Part shown: positions 8,241 to 16,373 of the stretch, one piece after another
How the letters are laid out: every line of letters starts with the position of its first letter
Position numbering within the stretch: the stretch's first letter is position 1
From: AV80 sp035536995
Lineage (GTDB): Bacteria > Verrucomicrobiota > Verrucomicrobiia > Chthoniobacterales > UBA10450
Assembly (NCBI GenBank): GCA_035536995.1
Contig: DATLNB010000011.1
Location: 1-64,000, forward strand
Direction: 5' to 3'
DNA: 64,000 nt
Program-made: the position numbers and the translations under genes
Notes under the pieces: model-generated
What the model saw: only the letters and a program-made list of their open reading frames with translations
What the model was told of the DNA's origin: nothing
Databases searched by the model: none

Positions 8241-8330
8241 AATCAAGAACGCACCGGCGGTTCTGGAACGAATTCAACCGGCTGCCGGCGCATGTTCAGT
8301 GTCTCGCGCGTTGCGCCGTTCACGGACAAC
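8237..8330 (+). pseudogene. Truncated RelE/ParE-like toxin remnant
   Basis: Immediately after the antitoxin, and overlapping its stop, the frame from 8237 reads (V)KSRTHRRFWNEFNRLPAHVQ. This matches the N terminus of small 'KSRTxRxFWxxFxxLP' toxins that I know from similar genomes. The expected remainder of the ~90-residue toxin is missing: the frame runs into the CGTCCCTACC-type repeat. The start codon is GTA, not a valid start. Together with the broken antitoxin this is a dead toxin-antitoxin module. Confidence 0.5.
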
Positions 8331-8364
8331 GCAGCGCGGTGTCCCTACCAAAAGCAATCAACAA

Positions 8365-8397
8365 CAGGCGGGCTCGCAAGGGCCCGGCTGTTTTGCG
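8365..8397 (+). terminator. Second copy of the groEL-type terminator
   Basis: The segment aligns with 2625-2659. The 3' half and tail (17 nt) are identical, but the 5' stem arm is eroded to 5 bp (CGGGC/GCCCG). It may be the displaced original groEL terminator, the other half of a target duplication, or simply the terminator of the dead toxin gene. Confidence 0.45.
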
Positions 8398-8445
8398 TTT
8401 TCACGCCGACGCGGCGGCTGAGCGCCGCAGCTACGGCGCTTCTCG

Positions 8446-8910
8446 TCAGGCTTTGCCGCCGAAGCTTACGTAATCTTCCAGGTCGACGAGATCGAACCAG
8501 GTTTTGATGTCCTCCCGTTCTCGCGAGATCTGGGCGACGGAGTCAGTGAAGAACTGGAGGGTCTCGGCATCGCTACTCGGACCGCGCCGGTCCATGAAAT
8601 TGCTCCAGGCCTCAATCTCCCAGGCGGCCCGTTTCCGGTTGGCATTCGTGTTCACCCATTCCAGGATTTCGCCGTCCCCCTTGCCCGCGGCGAGCTGCTC
8701 TCTCAGCGCCGCAAAATCGAGGCCGATGAATTCCTTCAGGTGCTGATCGATTGGCGCGTCATAGATGAATTCACCGTTCGTCCCGGCAATGACAGCGCGT
8801 CCTTTGTCGAGCAGCCGGGGAAGAATGACGTAGCCGCCAAGCCGGCATCGAGGGCTCCGGGGTGGACGTTTTGTCAGGTCGGGCGCGGAGATGTTTAATG
8901 AGTCGGCCAT
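8446..8910 (-). CDS. DUF5069 domain protein
   Basis: With the start at the ATG for MADSLNISAPDLTKRPPRSP the protein has 154 residues; the longer upstream frame (to 8979) looks non-coding. It matches the DUF5069 pattern: DLTKRPPRSPR, then LGGYVILPRLLDKGRA, a GEFIYD segment and AGKGDGEILEWV. The family is small, soluble, common in Verrucomicrobiota and Planctomycetota and of unknown function. It is divergent from gdhA, so 8911-9087 must hold both promoters. A second, divergent member lies at 11899, on the other side of gdhA and kynA. Confidence 0.85.
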   Translation of the reverse strand: MADSLNISAPDLTKRPPRSPRCRLGGYVILPRLLDKGRAVIAGTNGEFIYDAPIDQHLKEFIGLDFAALREQLAAGKGDGEILEWVNTNANRKRAAWEIEAWSNFMDRRGPSSDAETLQFFTDSVAQISREREDIKTWFDLVDLEDYVSFGGKA

Positions 8911-9087
8911 GGCCCTGATTATTGGTTCCGCGAACGTCCCGTCAAAGAATTTGCTTCTGTTCCGGGAACGATCCGGCATAGGCTCGACTCGCTCGATGAA
9001 ACCTGTTTCGCGCTCTTCGGCGACATGAGACGCGGTCTTTTCTAGACCGGCAGTCCGGGAATCAGCTTCGCATCCGCAATCACTCTT

Positions 9088-10449
9088 ATGAAATACGACG
9101 TATCCGCCTTAGTGGCCGAGGTGAAGGCCAAGAACCCGGCCGAACCGGAATTTCACCAGGCCGTCCAGGAAGTGGCCGAGTCCCTGGTCCTCGTCCTGGA
9201 ACAGCACCCGGAATATCGCCAGGCCAAGATCATCGAGCGGATCATCGAGCCGGAACGCGTAATTATGTTCCGGATCCCGTGGCAGGACGACAAAGGCGAG
9301 CTCCACGTCAACCGTGGATACCGCATTCAGATGAACAGCGCGATAGGCCCTTACAAAGGCGGACTGCGTTTCCATCCTTCGGTCAACCTTGGCATTCTGA
9401 AGTTCCTCGCTTTCGAGCAGGTCTTCAAAAACGCGCTCACTACCCTGCCGATGGGCGGCGGCAAAGGCGGCGCTGATTTCGATCCGAAAGGAAAGAGCGA
9501 CAGCGAAGTGATGCGTTTTTGCCAGGCGTTCATGTGCGAGCTCTTCCGGCACATCGGACCCGACACCGATGTGCCAGCCGGCGACATCGGGGTAGGCGCG
9601 CGTGAGATCGGATACCTCTTCGGAATGTACAAAAGACTCCGGAATGAATTCACCGGGGTTATGACAGGCAAAGGATTGACCTGGGGCGGATCGGTCATTC
9701 GACCTGAAGCGACCGGTTACGGCGCGGTTTACTTCGCCGCGGAGATGCTCAAGACGCGCAAGGAAGAACTAAAAGGCAAGACCTGCCTTGTTTCCGGGAG
9801 CGGCAACGTAGCTCAATACACCGTGGACAAATTGATCTCGCTCGGAGCAAAGGCGGTCACACTCTCCGATTCGACCGGCTACATCTACGACGAAGCTGGG
9901 ATCGATCGTGAGAAGCTCGGATTTGTGATGGACCTGAAGAATAACCGGCGGGGCCGGATCAAGGAATACGCCGAGCAGTTCAAAGGTGTTACTTTCACCG
10001 AGCTCGATCCGAACGCGGATCATAACCCGCTTTGGGACCACAAAGCGGAGTGCGCATTCCCCAGTGCGACCCAAAACGAGATCAACGCGACCGATGCCGC
10101 GAACATGCTGAAGAACGGGGTCTATGTCATATCGGAAGGCGCTAACATGCCGACGACGATCGATGGCGTGAACCAGTTCCTGAAAGCCGGCATTCTGTTT
10201 GGTCCCGGTAAAGCAGCGAACGCCGGTGGGGTTGCTACGTCCGGGCTTGAGATGGCGCAAAACAGTATGCGCATTTCCTGGACGCGGGAGGAAGTGGATG
10301 GCCGGCTCTTTAACATCATGAAGACGATCCACGAAGTTTGTCATCGAACTGCGGAGAAGTATGGCACGCCCGGGAACTACGTGAATGGGGCGAACATCGC
10401 CGGGTTTTTGAAGGTAGCTAACGCGATGATGGACCAGGGGTTGGTGTAG
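9088..10449 (+). CDS. gdhA: NADP-type glutamate dehydrogenase
   Basis: At 453 residues this matches the hexameric GdhA family (about 447). The substrate site shows PMGGGKGGAD (121-130, with the catalytic-site Lys at 126) and DVPAGDIGVG (161-170). The Rossmann nucleotide loop is SGSGNVA (236-242), with Ser at the end of the next strand (TLS, 258-260), favouring NADP(H). The enzyme makes glutamate from 2-oxoglutarate and ammonium in the cytoplasm. It stands alone, and the convergent kynA lies beyond a repeat-rich gap. Confidence 0.97.
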   Translation: MKYDVSALVAEVKAKNPAEPEFHQAVQEVAESLVLVLEQHPEYRQAKIIERIIEPERVIMFRIPWQDDKGELHVNRGYRIQMNSAIGPYKGGLRFHPSVNLGILKFLAFEQVFKNALTTLPMGGGKGGADFDPKGKSDSEVMRFCQAFMCELFRHIGPDTDVPAGDIGVGAREIGYLFGMYKRLRNEFTGVMTGKGLTWGGSVIRPEATGYGAVYFAAEMLKTRKEELKGKTCLVSGSGNVAQYTVDKLISLGAKAVTLSDSTGYIYDEAGIDREKLGFVMDLKNNRRGRIKEYAEQFKGVTFTELDPNADHNPLWDHKAECAFPSATQNEINATDAANMLKNGVYVISEGANMPTTIDGVNQFLKAGILFGPGKAANAGGVATSGLEMAQNSMRISWTREEVDGRLFNIMKTIHEVCHRTAEKYGTPGNYVNGANIAGFLKVANAMMDQGLV

Positions 10450-10463
10450 GTCTCGTTCAAATA

Positions 10464-10575
10464 TTCATGCTCATGCTCATGCTCATGCTCATGCTCATGA
10501 TCCTGATCCTTGAAAGAGCCTGACCGCAAGAGAGGATCATGAGTATGATCACGATCAGGAGCATGAATGAGATCG
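10464..10575. repeat. CATGCT tandem hexamers and CATGATC hairpin repeat
   Basis: About six TCATGC hexamers (10464-10500) lead into TGATCCTGATCC. The spacer GAAAGAGCCTGACCGCAAGAG follows, then a reverse-complementary tail rich in GATCATGA / GATCAGGAGCATGAAT. The whole can fold on itself. A shorter relative lies at 20326-20382 after the Spy-like gene. Confidence 0.6.
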
Positions 10576-10610
10576 CCGGCGCCGCTGCTACAGCGCTGAA
10601 GCTGACGCAA

Positions 10611-10700
10611 TGTAGAGGCGCTTGTGCCAAGCGCCTTCTTCTTCGGCATTCCCAAGCGCCTGTTGGCCGGCGTTAGGCGCTTGGCACAAGCGCCTCTACA
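10611..10700. terminator. Perfect 25-bp inverted repeat at the gdhA-kynA junction
   Basis: Arms 10611-10635 and 10676-10700 are exact reverse complements around 40 nt. The right arm contains the kynA stop codon (10696-10698). Between convergent genes this could act as a two-way terminator; its core (GGCGCTTGTGCCAAGCGCC) also looks like a dispersed repeat. Confidence 0.55.
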
Positions 10701-11778
10701 CTGAAGAGCTAAAGCGCAAGGCCTGGTGCAACCTTTCCGGTAACTGCGGAAGCTTCCGCCGTTCGATCAGGAAGGTAATGATCCCGGCGAGCTCGCGGTA
10801 GATGTAATTCTTGTTCACGGCGCCCTGGAGATATTGTTCGCCGCTACTGCCGCCGGTACCTATCCGCGTCCCGATCATGCGGCGGACCATTTGCAAGTGG
10901 CGGTAACGGAAGTTTCCGATCTGTTCGTCGATCTCGATCAACGCATTAAGAAGAGCAAACGGGAGGCGGAAAAGTGGCTCGTCGCGATAAAGCATAATGA
11001 ACAACGCGGCGCGCAACGCGGTGGGAGAAAAATCGCCCGCCCCTGTTTTGAATAATATCTCGTCGAACTTTCCGAGTAACTCCGTCGTCTCGTCGCGCTT
11101 CGAAAGGCTCGCTTCGTAAAGAGACCTATACCTTGCCCAGAACCTGGGAATTTCAGGGTTAGCGGCCGCTTCATCGCTCTTCCAATCCGCCCAGAAGGAA
11201 GCGTCGAAGAAAGGCATGCGGGCAAGCCACTGTTCCACCAGCTTAAGCAACGAAGTTCCCTTCTCTGCTTCTACTATCGTGTGGTAGTCCGCCTCGTTGA
11301 AACCGCCCATCTCGGTGTGCTTGTAGTAATCGGGCCGGAAACGGTTCTCCATCCGAAGACCGAGGGTCGCTTCGATCTGGCGGAACTGGATGCTTTGGAA
11401 ACCAGACGCGCCTTCGAGGCTGGAACGGAAATCGAGGAAATCGAGCGGCGTCATTGTTTCCAGGACGTCGACCTGCTGGTTGAGCAACTTCCAAATTTCA
11501 ACGATTCGCTTCAATCGGTGAACGACGACGTTCATGTCGGGACCGTCGTCATCGGCGGAAGGTTTCTGGAGAACCGCGCAACAGGCGTTGAGCTCGTGAA
11601 GGATCTGCTTGAACCAGAGCTCGTAGGTTTGATGGACGATGATGAAAAGCATCTCGTCGTGGGCATGCAGCTTTCCCTCGATGAGGCTCAGCGGCGCCTG
11701 CAAACCGAGCAGCTGGTCAACGGCGAGATAACTGCCGTAATAGGCCGGGTCCTTTGCGCTCGTGAACGGGCACTCCAT
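10696..11778 (-). CDS. kynA: Tryptophan 2,3-dioxygenase
   Basis: The start is set at the ATG of MECPFTSAKD, giving 360 residues; the open frame continues to 12390 but the extra part has no family resemblance. Conserved sites are H49 (FIIVHQTYELWFK), R118 in FRSSLEGASGFQS, the heme-ligand His (H294, RYRHLQMVRRMIG) and the substrate loop GTGGSSG (307-313). The heme enzyme converts L-tryptophan and O2 to N-formylkynurenine, the first step of the kynurenine pathway. No other kynurenine genes are adjacent. It is divergent from the second DUF5069 gene across 120 bp. Confidence 0.96.
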   Translation of the reverse strand: MECPFTSAKDPAYYGSYLAVDQLLGLQAPLSLIEGKLHAHDEMLFIIVHQTYELWFKQILHELNACCAVLQKPSADDDGPDMNVVVHRLKRIVEIWKLLNQQVDVLETMTPLDFLDFRSSLEGASGFQSIQFRQIEATLGLRMENRFRPDYYKHTEMGGFNEADYHTIVEAEKGTSLLKLVEQWLARMPFFDASFWADWKSDEAAANPEIPRFWARYRSLYEASLSKRDETTELLGKFDEILFKTGAGDFSPTALRAALFIMLYRDEPLFRLPFALLNALIEIDEQIGNFRYRHLQMVRRMIGTRIGTGGSSGEQYLQGAVNKNYIYRELAGIITFLIERRKLPQLPERLHQALRFSSSV

Positions 11779-11898
11779 GGAGGAGAACTGTCGGGTCGGC
11801 CTCGCCGAGTGACAAGGGGTTTTGCCGGGCGTGTGAATCGTTCCTCCGCCCCCCGTATCAATTTGAGCCAATGGGGAGTGCGCGTACATTCCCGCACC

Positions 11899-12324
11899 AT
11901 GAGCACCTACCCGAAAAGCCCGAAGGAAATGACCAAGGGAATGATGTATTTTCCCCGGATGCTGGACAAAATCCGGCTGCACGCTGCCGGGGAACTGGGG
12001 GAAGATTATCATGCAAGCCTGGGTGCGCCGCGGACCGCGGATGGCGCGTGCACAAACTTTCTCCGGATAAATTACGGCGTGCTTCGGCAGCGGGTCTTGA
12101 AGGGCGGAACCGATGAAGAAATTCTCGATTGGTGTTACACCAACGGCCGCCGCCTGAACGACGGCGATCTGGTCGTCTGGAACGGGTTCGTTTCGAAGTT
12201 CGGCTTGAACGATTTCGCCAGCCCGGTGCTTGAAGAGGCGAAGCAGAAGTGCGGGGCGGCGGATCGGACCGACCTCAACACCATCGTGGATTTCATCGAC
12301 TTCGACGAAAAGCGGCGCGAGTGA
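11899..12324 (+). CDS. DUF5069 domain protein (second, divergent copy)
   Basis: Starting at the ATG of MSTYPKSPKEMTKGMMYFPR the protein has 141 residues. The frame is open further upstream, but that part is antisense to kynA and is not counted. It shares with the first DUF5069 gene the core YFPRMLDKIRLHAAGEL, a LGAPRTADGACTNFL variant, and GGTDEEILDWCYTNGRR against GKGDGEILEWVNTNANR. Identity is low, so they are distant paralogs. Function is unknown. It lies 65 bp before the TIR gene, same strand. Confidence 0.8.
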   Translation: MSTYPKSPKEMTKGMMYFPRMLDKIRLHAAGELGEDYHASLGAPRTADGACTNFLRINYGVLRQRVLKGGTDEEILDWCYTNGRRLNDGDLVVWNGFVSKFGLNDFASPVLEEAKQKCGAADRTDLNTIVDFIDFDEKRRE

Positions 12325-12389
12325 TGCGCCGCGAAGCGCCGTCCAGCCACCGCGGGACGCCAGAACGTTCCGGGCAGTTGTAACGCACA

Positions 12390-14267
12390 ATGGAGCAACC
12401 CGGCGGTGACGAGTTCCGGTACTGGGCTTTCATCAGTTACAGTCATGCTGATGCAAAATGGGGCGACTGGTTGCACACCGCGCTCGAGACCTATCGAGTC
12501 CCGGCCCGGCTCGTTCGGAATGCGCGGCCGGCTGGCGCGGTGCCGCGCCGAGTCTTCCCTGTTTTTCGCGATCGCGAAGAGCTAGCCAGCTCGGCAAGCC
12601 TCGGTGAGAACATCCAAAACGCGTTGCGCCTCTCGCGCGCGCTGGTCGTAATCTGCTCGCCGCGCGCGGCCGCGTCCCGCTGGGTGAACGAAGAGATCAA
12701 GCTCTACAAGAGCATGGGGCGCGAAGACCGCGTCTTTTGTTTGATCGTTGATGGAGAACCGTACGCAAAGCCCGATTCCGGACTGCTCGAATGTTTTCCC
12801 AAAGCCGTCCTCCTGCGCCTGGATGACAAAGGCGAGCTCTCAAGCGAGCCGGCCGAGCCGATCGCGGCGGACGCCCGCGAAGGCAAGGACGGCAAACGCA
12901 ACGCCCTCCTGAAGCTGATCGCGGGTATCGTCGGCGTCTCGTTCGACGAGCTCCGGCAACGCGAGCGCCAGCGGCAGCTTCGGCAACGGATTCGGGTTGC
13001 AGCTCTGGCCGTGGCAGTGACGGCTGTTGTCACCGTTACCTATCTCGGGATCGCCGATGCGGGGCTCGGGATCCCGGGAGCCGAAGCAATTCGGGCAAGG
13101 ATCGATCGCTACGAGTTATCGGCATTTCGCCGCGCTCATTCGGAGGGCGAGATCAGGCGAGTTGCCGCCGCTTTACGCCAGCAGCTGGTCGATGTTTTCC
13201 GGCAACGCCTTCATGATGGATGGATTTCAGCGACCCCGCCCGACATGGAGAAGACGGCGGAAGTCTGGGCCCACGCCCAGGCAACATTCGCGATCTTTCG
13301 GATGCCGGACCAAACAGAGGCCCGGCGCCAGTTCGTTCCGTGCCTGGCCGTTCCCTTCGCAGCCGAGTCAGATAAAGACGAATACGGCCGTCGTCTGCCC
13401 TGGGGTAAAGGCCACAACACGTTGAACGATCCGGACGGGCTCGACTACGAGAAATCGATCCCGAGCTTGTGGATGATTTCGGCGCTGGCCGCAGCGCTCC
13501 AGAAACCGGACGCGCTCACGGAACCAGAACGGCAGGCCGTTCTGGGGCGCATGGCTTTTCTTCAGGACTTCGCGAAGCGCTATCACCCGGTCGAGGACGG
13601 CGGCTGGAACATGGTCGCCTCGCAAAAGGATCCGGCCCGGCATCATCTATACTCCACGACAGTCGCCTTGCTGGCTTTGTTGCAAGTCCACGCCGCCGAT
13701 GCGCCGTGGGAGGGGAGCAAAGAACGGCGGGACGAATTGATCCGGCAAACCGCGCGCTGGCTGGTGGAGCGTTTTGACGCGACTGGCAATCCTCCGGGCT
13801 GGCGCGGGATCAGCGAAGATACGCGGGACATCTATGACGGGCTGACCATTCAGATTTTCGCGGAACTTCTCCAGACGCGAAAGGCGCTGCCGGATTTCAC
13901 GCTGCCGGCCGAGATAGCGGACGAAATTCCGCGGCAACTGACCGCTTTCGCGCGGCGCGATCTTACGTTCCCGGTGAACGGGGGCCAATTCACCGCGTTT
14001 TACACCGGCGCGGACGGGAGCGACCTGGTCGGGAAACGGTTGATCAAGTATCTTTGGTATCCATGGGTGATTGATTGCGCGGTGACCTGGCTCGAACAGG
14101 CGGAAAGAGAAGGGCGGCCGAAGGAGCAACGCGTCCAGGTCCGCCGGGCTCTGGGGCATCTTATCGTGGACCTGGGCGACGAAGCATTAAGGCGGGCAAA
14201 ACGTGACTACACCTTTTTTGCCTCGGAAGATCTTTACGGACTAACGGCGATCCGTCCTCCCGAGTGA
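12390..14267 (+). CDS. TIR domain - transmembrane - helical domain protein
   Basis: This 625-residue protein begins with a TIR domain (about 9-140): YWAFISYSHADAKWGDWL, FPVFRDREELASSAS, and SRWVNEEIKLYK with W98 and the expected catalytic Glu at 102. One membrane segment follows (about 202-220), placing the TIR on one side and about 400 residues on the other. The C-terminal part is helical with repeated tryptophan-rich stretches (SLWMISALAAAL, GGWNMVASQKD, TTVALLALLQVH), which suggests an alpha/alpha-toroid fold. Similar TIR-TM proteins usually carry TPR, WD40 or SUMF1 modules here. A sensor-effector in defence or signalling is inferred; no partner gene is evident. Confidence 0.75.
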   Translation: MEQPGGDEFRYWAFISYSHADAKWGDWLHTALETYRVPARLVRNARPAGAVPRRVFPVFRDREELASSASLGENIQNALRLSRALVVICSPRAAASRWVNEEIKLYKSMGREDRVFCLIVDGEPYAKPDSGLLECFPKAVLLRLDDKGELSSEPAEPIAADAREGKDGKRNALLKLIAGIVGVSFDELRQRERQRQLRQRIRVAALAVAVTAVVTVTYLGIADAGLGIPGAEAIRARIDRYELSAFRRAHSEGEIRRVAAALRQQLVDVFRQRLHDGWISATPPDMEKTAEVWAHAQATFAIFRMPDQTEARRQFVPCLAVPFAAESDKDEYGRRLPWGKGHNTLNDPDGLDYEKSIPSLWMISALAAALQKPDALTEPERQAVLGRMAFLQDFAKRYHPVEDGGWNMVASQKDPARHHLYSTTVALLALLQVHAADAPWEGSKERRDELIRQTARWLVERFDATGNPPGWRGISEDTRDIYDGLTIQIFAELLQTRKALPDFTLPAEIADEIPRQLTAFARRDLTFPVNGGQFTAFYTGADGSDLVGKRLIKYLWYPWVIDCAVTWLEQAEREGRPKEQRVQVRRALGHLIVDLGDEALRRAKRDYTFFASEDLYGLTAIRPPE

Positions 14268-14368
14268 GGCGATACGTCCACCGCATTTATTACGCTCGTA
14301 ATGTAAGTGGATCGACGAAGCGTTTCGGCGTACCAGGTGCTGCCGAAAAGGGAGAAAGAGGGTTATTT

Positions 14369-16282
14369 ATGAGCATCATATCAGGGAGATTTCACCTCAG
14401 TTTCGTCTGCGCTGTTGCTGCGTTCGTTGGCACAGGCTTAAGCCTCGCGGGCGCGGCGACGCTTCCAGCTGGATTCACGGAATCTCAATTCGGCTCGAAC
14501 GTTGGCGGCGCTCCTACCGCGATGGCGTTCGCGCCCGATGGCCGTCTCTTTGTTTGCCTGCAGGGCGGCCAGCTTCGCGTGATCAAAAACGGCGCCCTTC
14601 TCGCGACGCCGTTTGTGTCGCTCTCGGTGAATTCGTCGGGCGAACGCGGACTCCTCGGCGTGACGTTCGATCCGAACTTCAGCACCAACCAGTTCGTTTA
14701 CGTCTATTACACGACGAGCACTTCGCCGGTTCACAATCGCATCAGCCGGTTCACGGCCAATGGAGACGTCGCGGCGGCCGGCAGCGAAACGGTGCTCGTG
14801 GATCTGGATAACCTGACCAGCGCTACCAACCATAACGGAGGCGCAATCCACTTCGGTCCGGACGGAAAGCTGTATGCAGCCGTAGGCGAAAACGCGACGC
14901 CGAGCAACGCCCAAACACTGAGTAACCGGCTCGGCAAAATCCTGCGTTATAATGCGGATGGAAGCATTCCGAGCGATAATCCCTTCTTCAACACCGCGAC
15001 GGGCGCCAATCGAGCGATCTGGGCCCTCGGCTTGAGAAACCCGTTTACCTTCGGCTTCCAGCCTGGCACCGGCCGCTTGTTCGTTAACGACGTCGGCGCC
15101 GGCACCTGGGAAGAAATCAATGATGGCATCGCGGGCTCGAATTACGGATGGCCGACGTGCGAGGGAAATTGTGCGACTCCGAACCCGAACTTTCGCAATC
15201 CCCTTTTTCAATACGGCCACACAGGAGACGCCGCGACAACCGGTTGCGCCATTGTCGGCGGCGCGTTTTACAACCCGGCGGTCAACCAGTTCCCCGCGAG
15301 TTTTATTGGGAAATACTTTTTCGGCGACCTGTGCAACGGCTGGATCCGGGTCTTCGATCCGGCGACGGGAACCGCCAGCCCGTTCGCCAGCGGAGTCTCG
15401 ACGCTGGTCGACCTCCACGTGGGGCCGGACGGGTGCCTTTATTATCTCGCCCGGGGCAACGGCGGACAGGTTTTCCGGGTCAGCGCGGTCGCATCGCAAC
15501 CATTGAATATTTCAGTCCGATCGAGCGTGGGAACCGGCAACAACGTCATGATCAGCGGTTTTATTAATAGCGGGACCGCCGCGAAAAAGGTGATCGTGCG
15601 CGGGCTCGGACCGTCGTTGAGCGGAGCGGGCGTGACGGGCGCGCTGGCCGACCCTGTCCTGGAACTGCGAGCCGCCGATGGATCGCTCATTGCGAGCAAC
15701 GACAATTGGCGGCAGAACTCCGCCCCAAACCAGCTCGAGATTACGAATAATCAGCTGGCGCCCACGAACGATCTGGAGTCTGCGATCGTCGCCACGCTCC
15801 AACCCGGCAGCTACACCGCCGTCATTCGCGGCCAGAACAACGGCACCGGCGTGGGGCTCGTTGAAGTTTACGATGTCGACCAGACGACCCAGTCCCGACT
15901 CGCGAATATCAGTGGGCGCGCCTTCGTCCAGACAGGCAGCAACGTTTTGATCGGCGGCTTCATTGTCGGCAACAACATCGGCGCGGCAAAAATCGTCGCG
16001 CGCGGAATCGGCCCGTCGCTGGTGTCTTCGGGTATCACGAATCCACTGCTTGACCCCACGCTCGAGCTCCGGGACAACAACGGAGCGCTGGTCATCGGCA
16101 ACGATAATTGGCAGGACGATTCAAACCAGGCGGCGCAGATTCGGGCCGCCGGGTTGCCGCCGGCCAACGCGCTGGAGGCGGCGGTTGCGACAAGTCTGCT
16201 GCCCGGCTCTTACACAGCGATCGTTGCCGGGAAAAATGCAACGACCGGCGTAGGGGTGGTCGAAATTTATAACGTGCCGTAG
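14369..16282 (+). CDS. Secreted PQQ-type sugar (glucose/sorbosone) dehydrogenase with C-terminal repeats
   Basis: The start is at MSIISGRFHLSF, 8 nt after a purine-rich GGAGAAAGAGGG; the upstream in-frame extension overlaps the TIR gene and is not used. A signal peptide runs to about residue 32 (SLAGAATLP). Residues ~35-400 form a soluble GDH-like beta-propeller with ERGLLGVTFDPNF, HNGGAIHFGPDGKLYAAVGE, LRNPFTFGF and LHVGPDGCLYYL. Two tandem ~120-residue modules follow, each with RGLGPSL or RGIGPSL, a D(P)xLELRD-like strand, SNDNW or GNDNW, and PGSYTA(V/I). Such modules are frequent on secreted verrucomicrobial proteins. The substrate is unknown. Confidence 0.85.
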   Translation: MSIISGRFHLSFVCAVAAFVGTGLSLAGAATLPAGFTESQFGSNVGGAPTAMAFAPDGRLFVCLQGGQLRVIKNGALLATPFVSLSVNSSGERGLLGVTFDPNFSTNQFVYVYYTTSTSPVHNRISRFTANGDVAAAGSETVLVDLDNLTSATNHNGGAIHFGPDGKLYAAVGENATPSNAQTLSNRLGKILRYNADGSIPSDNPFFNTATGANRAIWALGLRNPFTFGFQPGTGRLFVNDVGAGTWEEINDGIAGSNYGWPTCEGNCATPNPNFRNPLFQYGHTGDAATTGCAIVGGAFYNPAVNQFPASFIGKYFFGDLCNGWIRVFDPATGTASPFASGVSTLVDLHVGPDGCLYYLARGNGGQVFRVSAVASQPLNISVRSSVGTGNNVMISGFINSGTAAKKVIVRGLGPSLSGAGVTGALADPVLELRAADGSLIASNDNWRQNSAPNQLEITNNQLAPTNDLESAIVATLQPGSYTAVIRGQNNGTGVGLVEVYDVDQTTQSRLANISGRAFVQTGSNVLIGGFIVGNNIGAAKIVARGIGPSLVSSGITNPLLDPTLELRDNNGALVIGNDNWQDDSNQAAQIRAAGLPPANALEAAVATSLLPGSYTAIVAGKNATTGVGVVEIYNVP

Positions 16283-16373
16283 CTCTTGGCTCGCTGCAGC
16301 AGCGCGACAGAGCTAAGCGCCCCCTGCCGCCCAGCGTATTACGGGGACCGAGCGCCGTCGCTACAGCGGACTC

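Larger units (their letters stand above)
2643..8397. other. Accessory (defence) island bounded by a 17-bp direct repeat
   Basis: The 17-mer GGCCCGGCTGTTTTGCG occurs at 2643-2659 and again at 8381-8397. The match extends with gaps over about 33-35 bp of terminator sequence (2625-2659 against 8365-8397). Between the copies lie SPARTA, a broken DUF5677-like gene, a trypsin-like protease and a decayed toxin-antitoxin pair. The bases are visibly more AT-rich than in the chaperone genes before and gdhA after. This fits a horizontally acquired segment inserted at the groEL terminator. No integrase or transposase was seen. Confidence 0.45.

Noticed and set aside
11281..11898. Upstream extension of the second DUF5069 gene
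   Set aside because: Antisense to kynA and unrelated to DUF5069; the ATG at 11899 begins the conserved part.
11779..12390. N-terminal extension of kynA
   Set aside because: Lies opposite the DUF5069 gene and lacks family likeness; the TDO family start fits the ATG at 11778.
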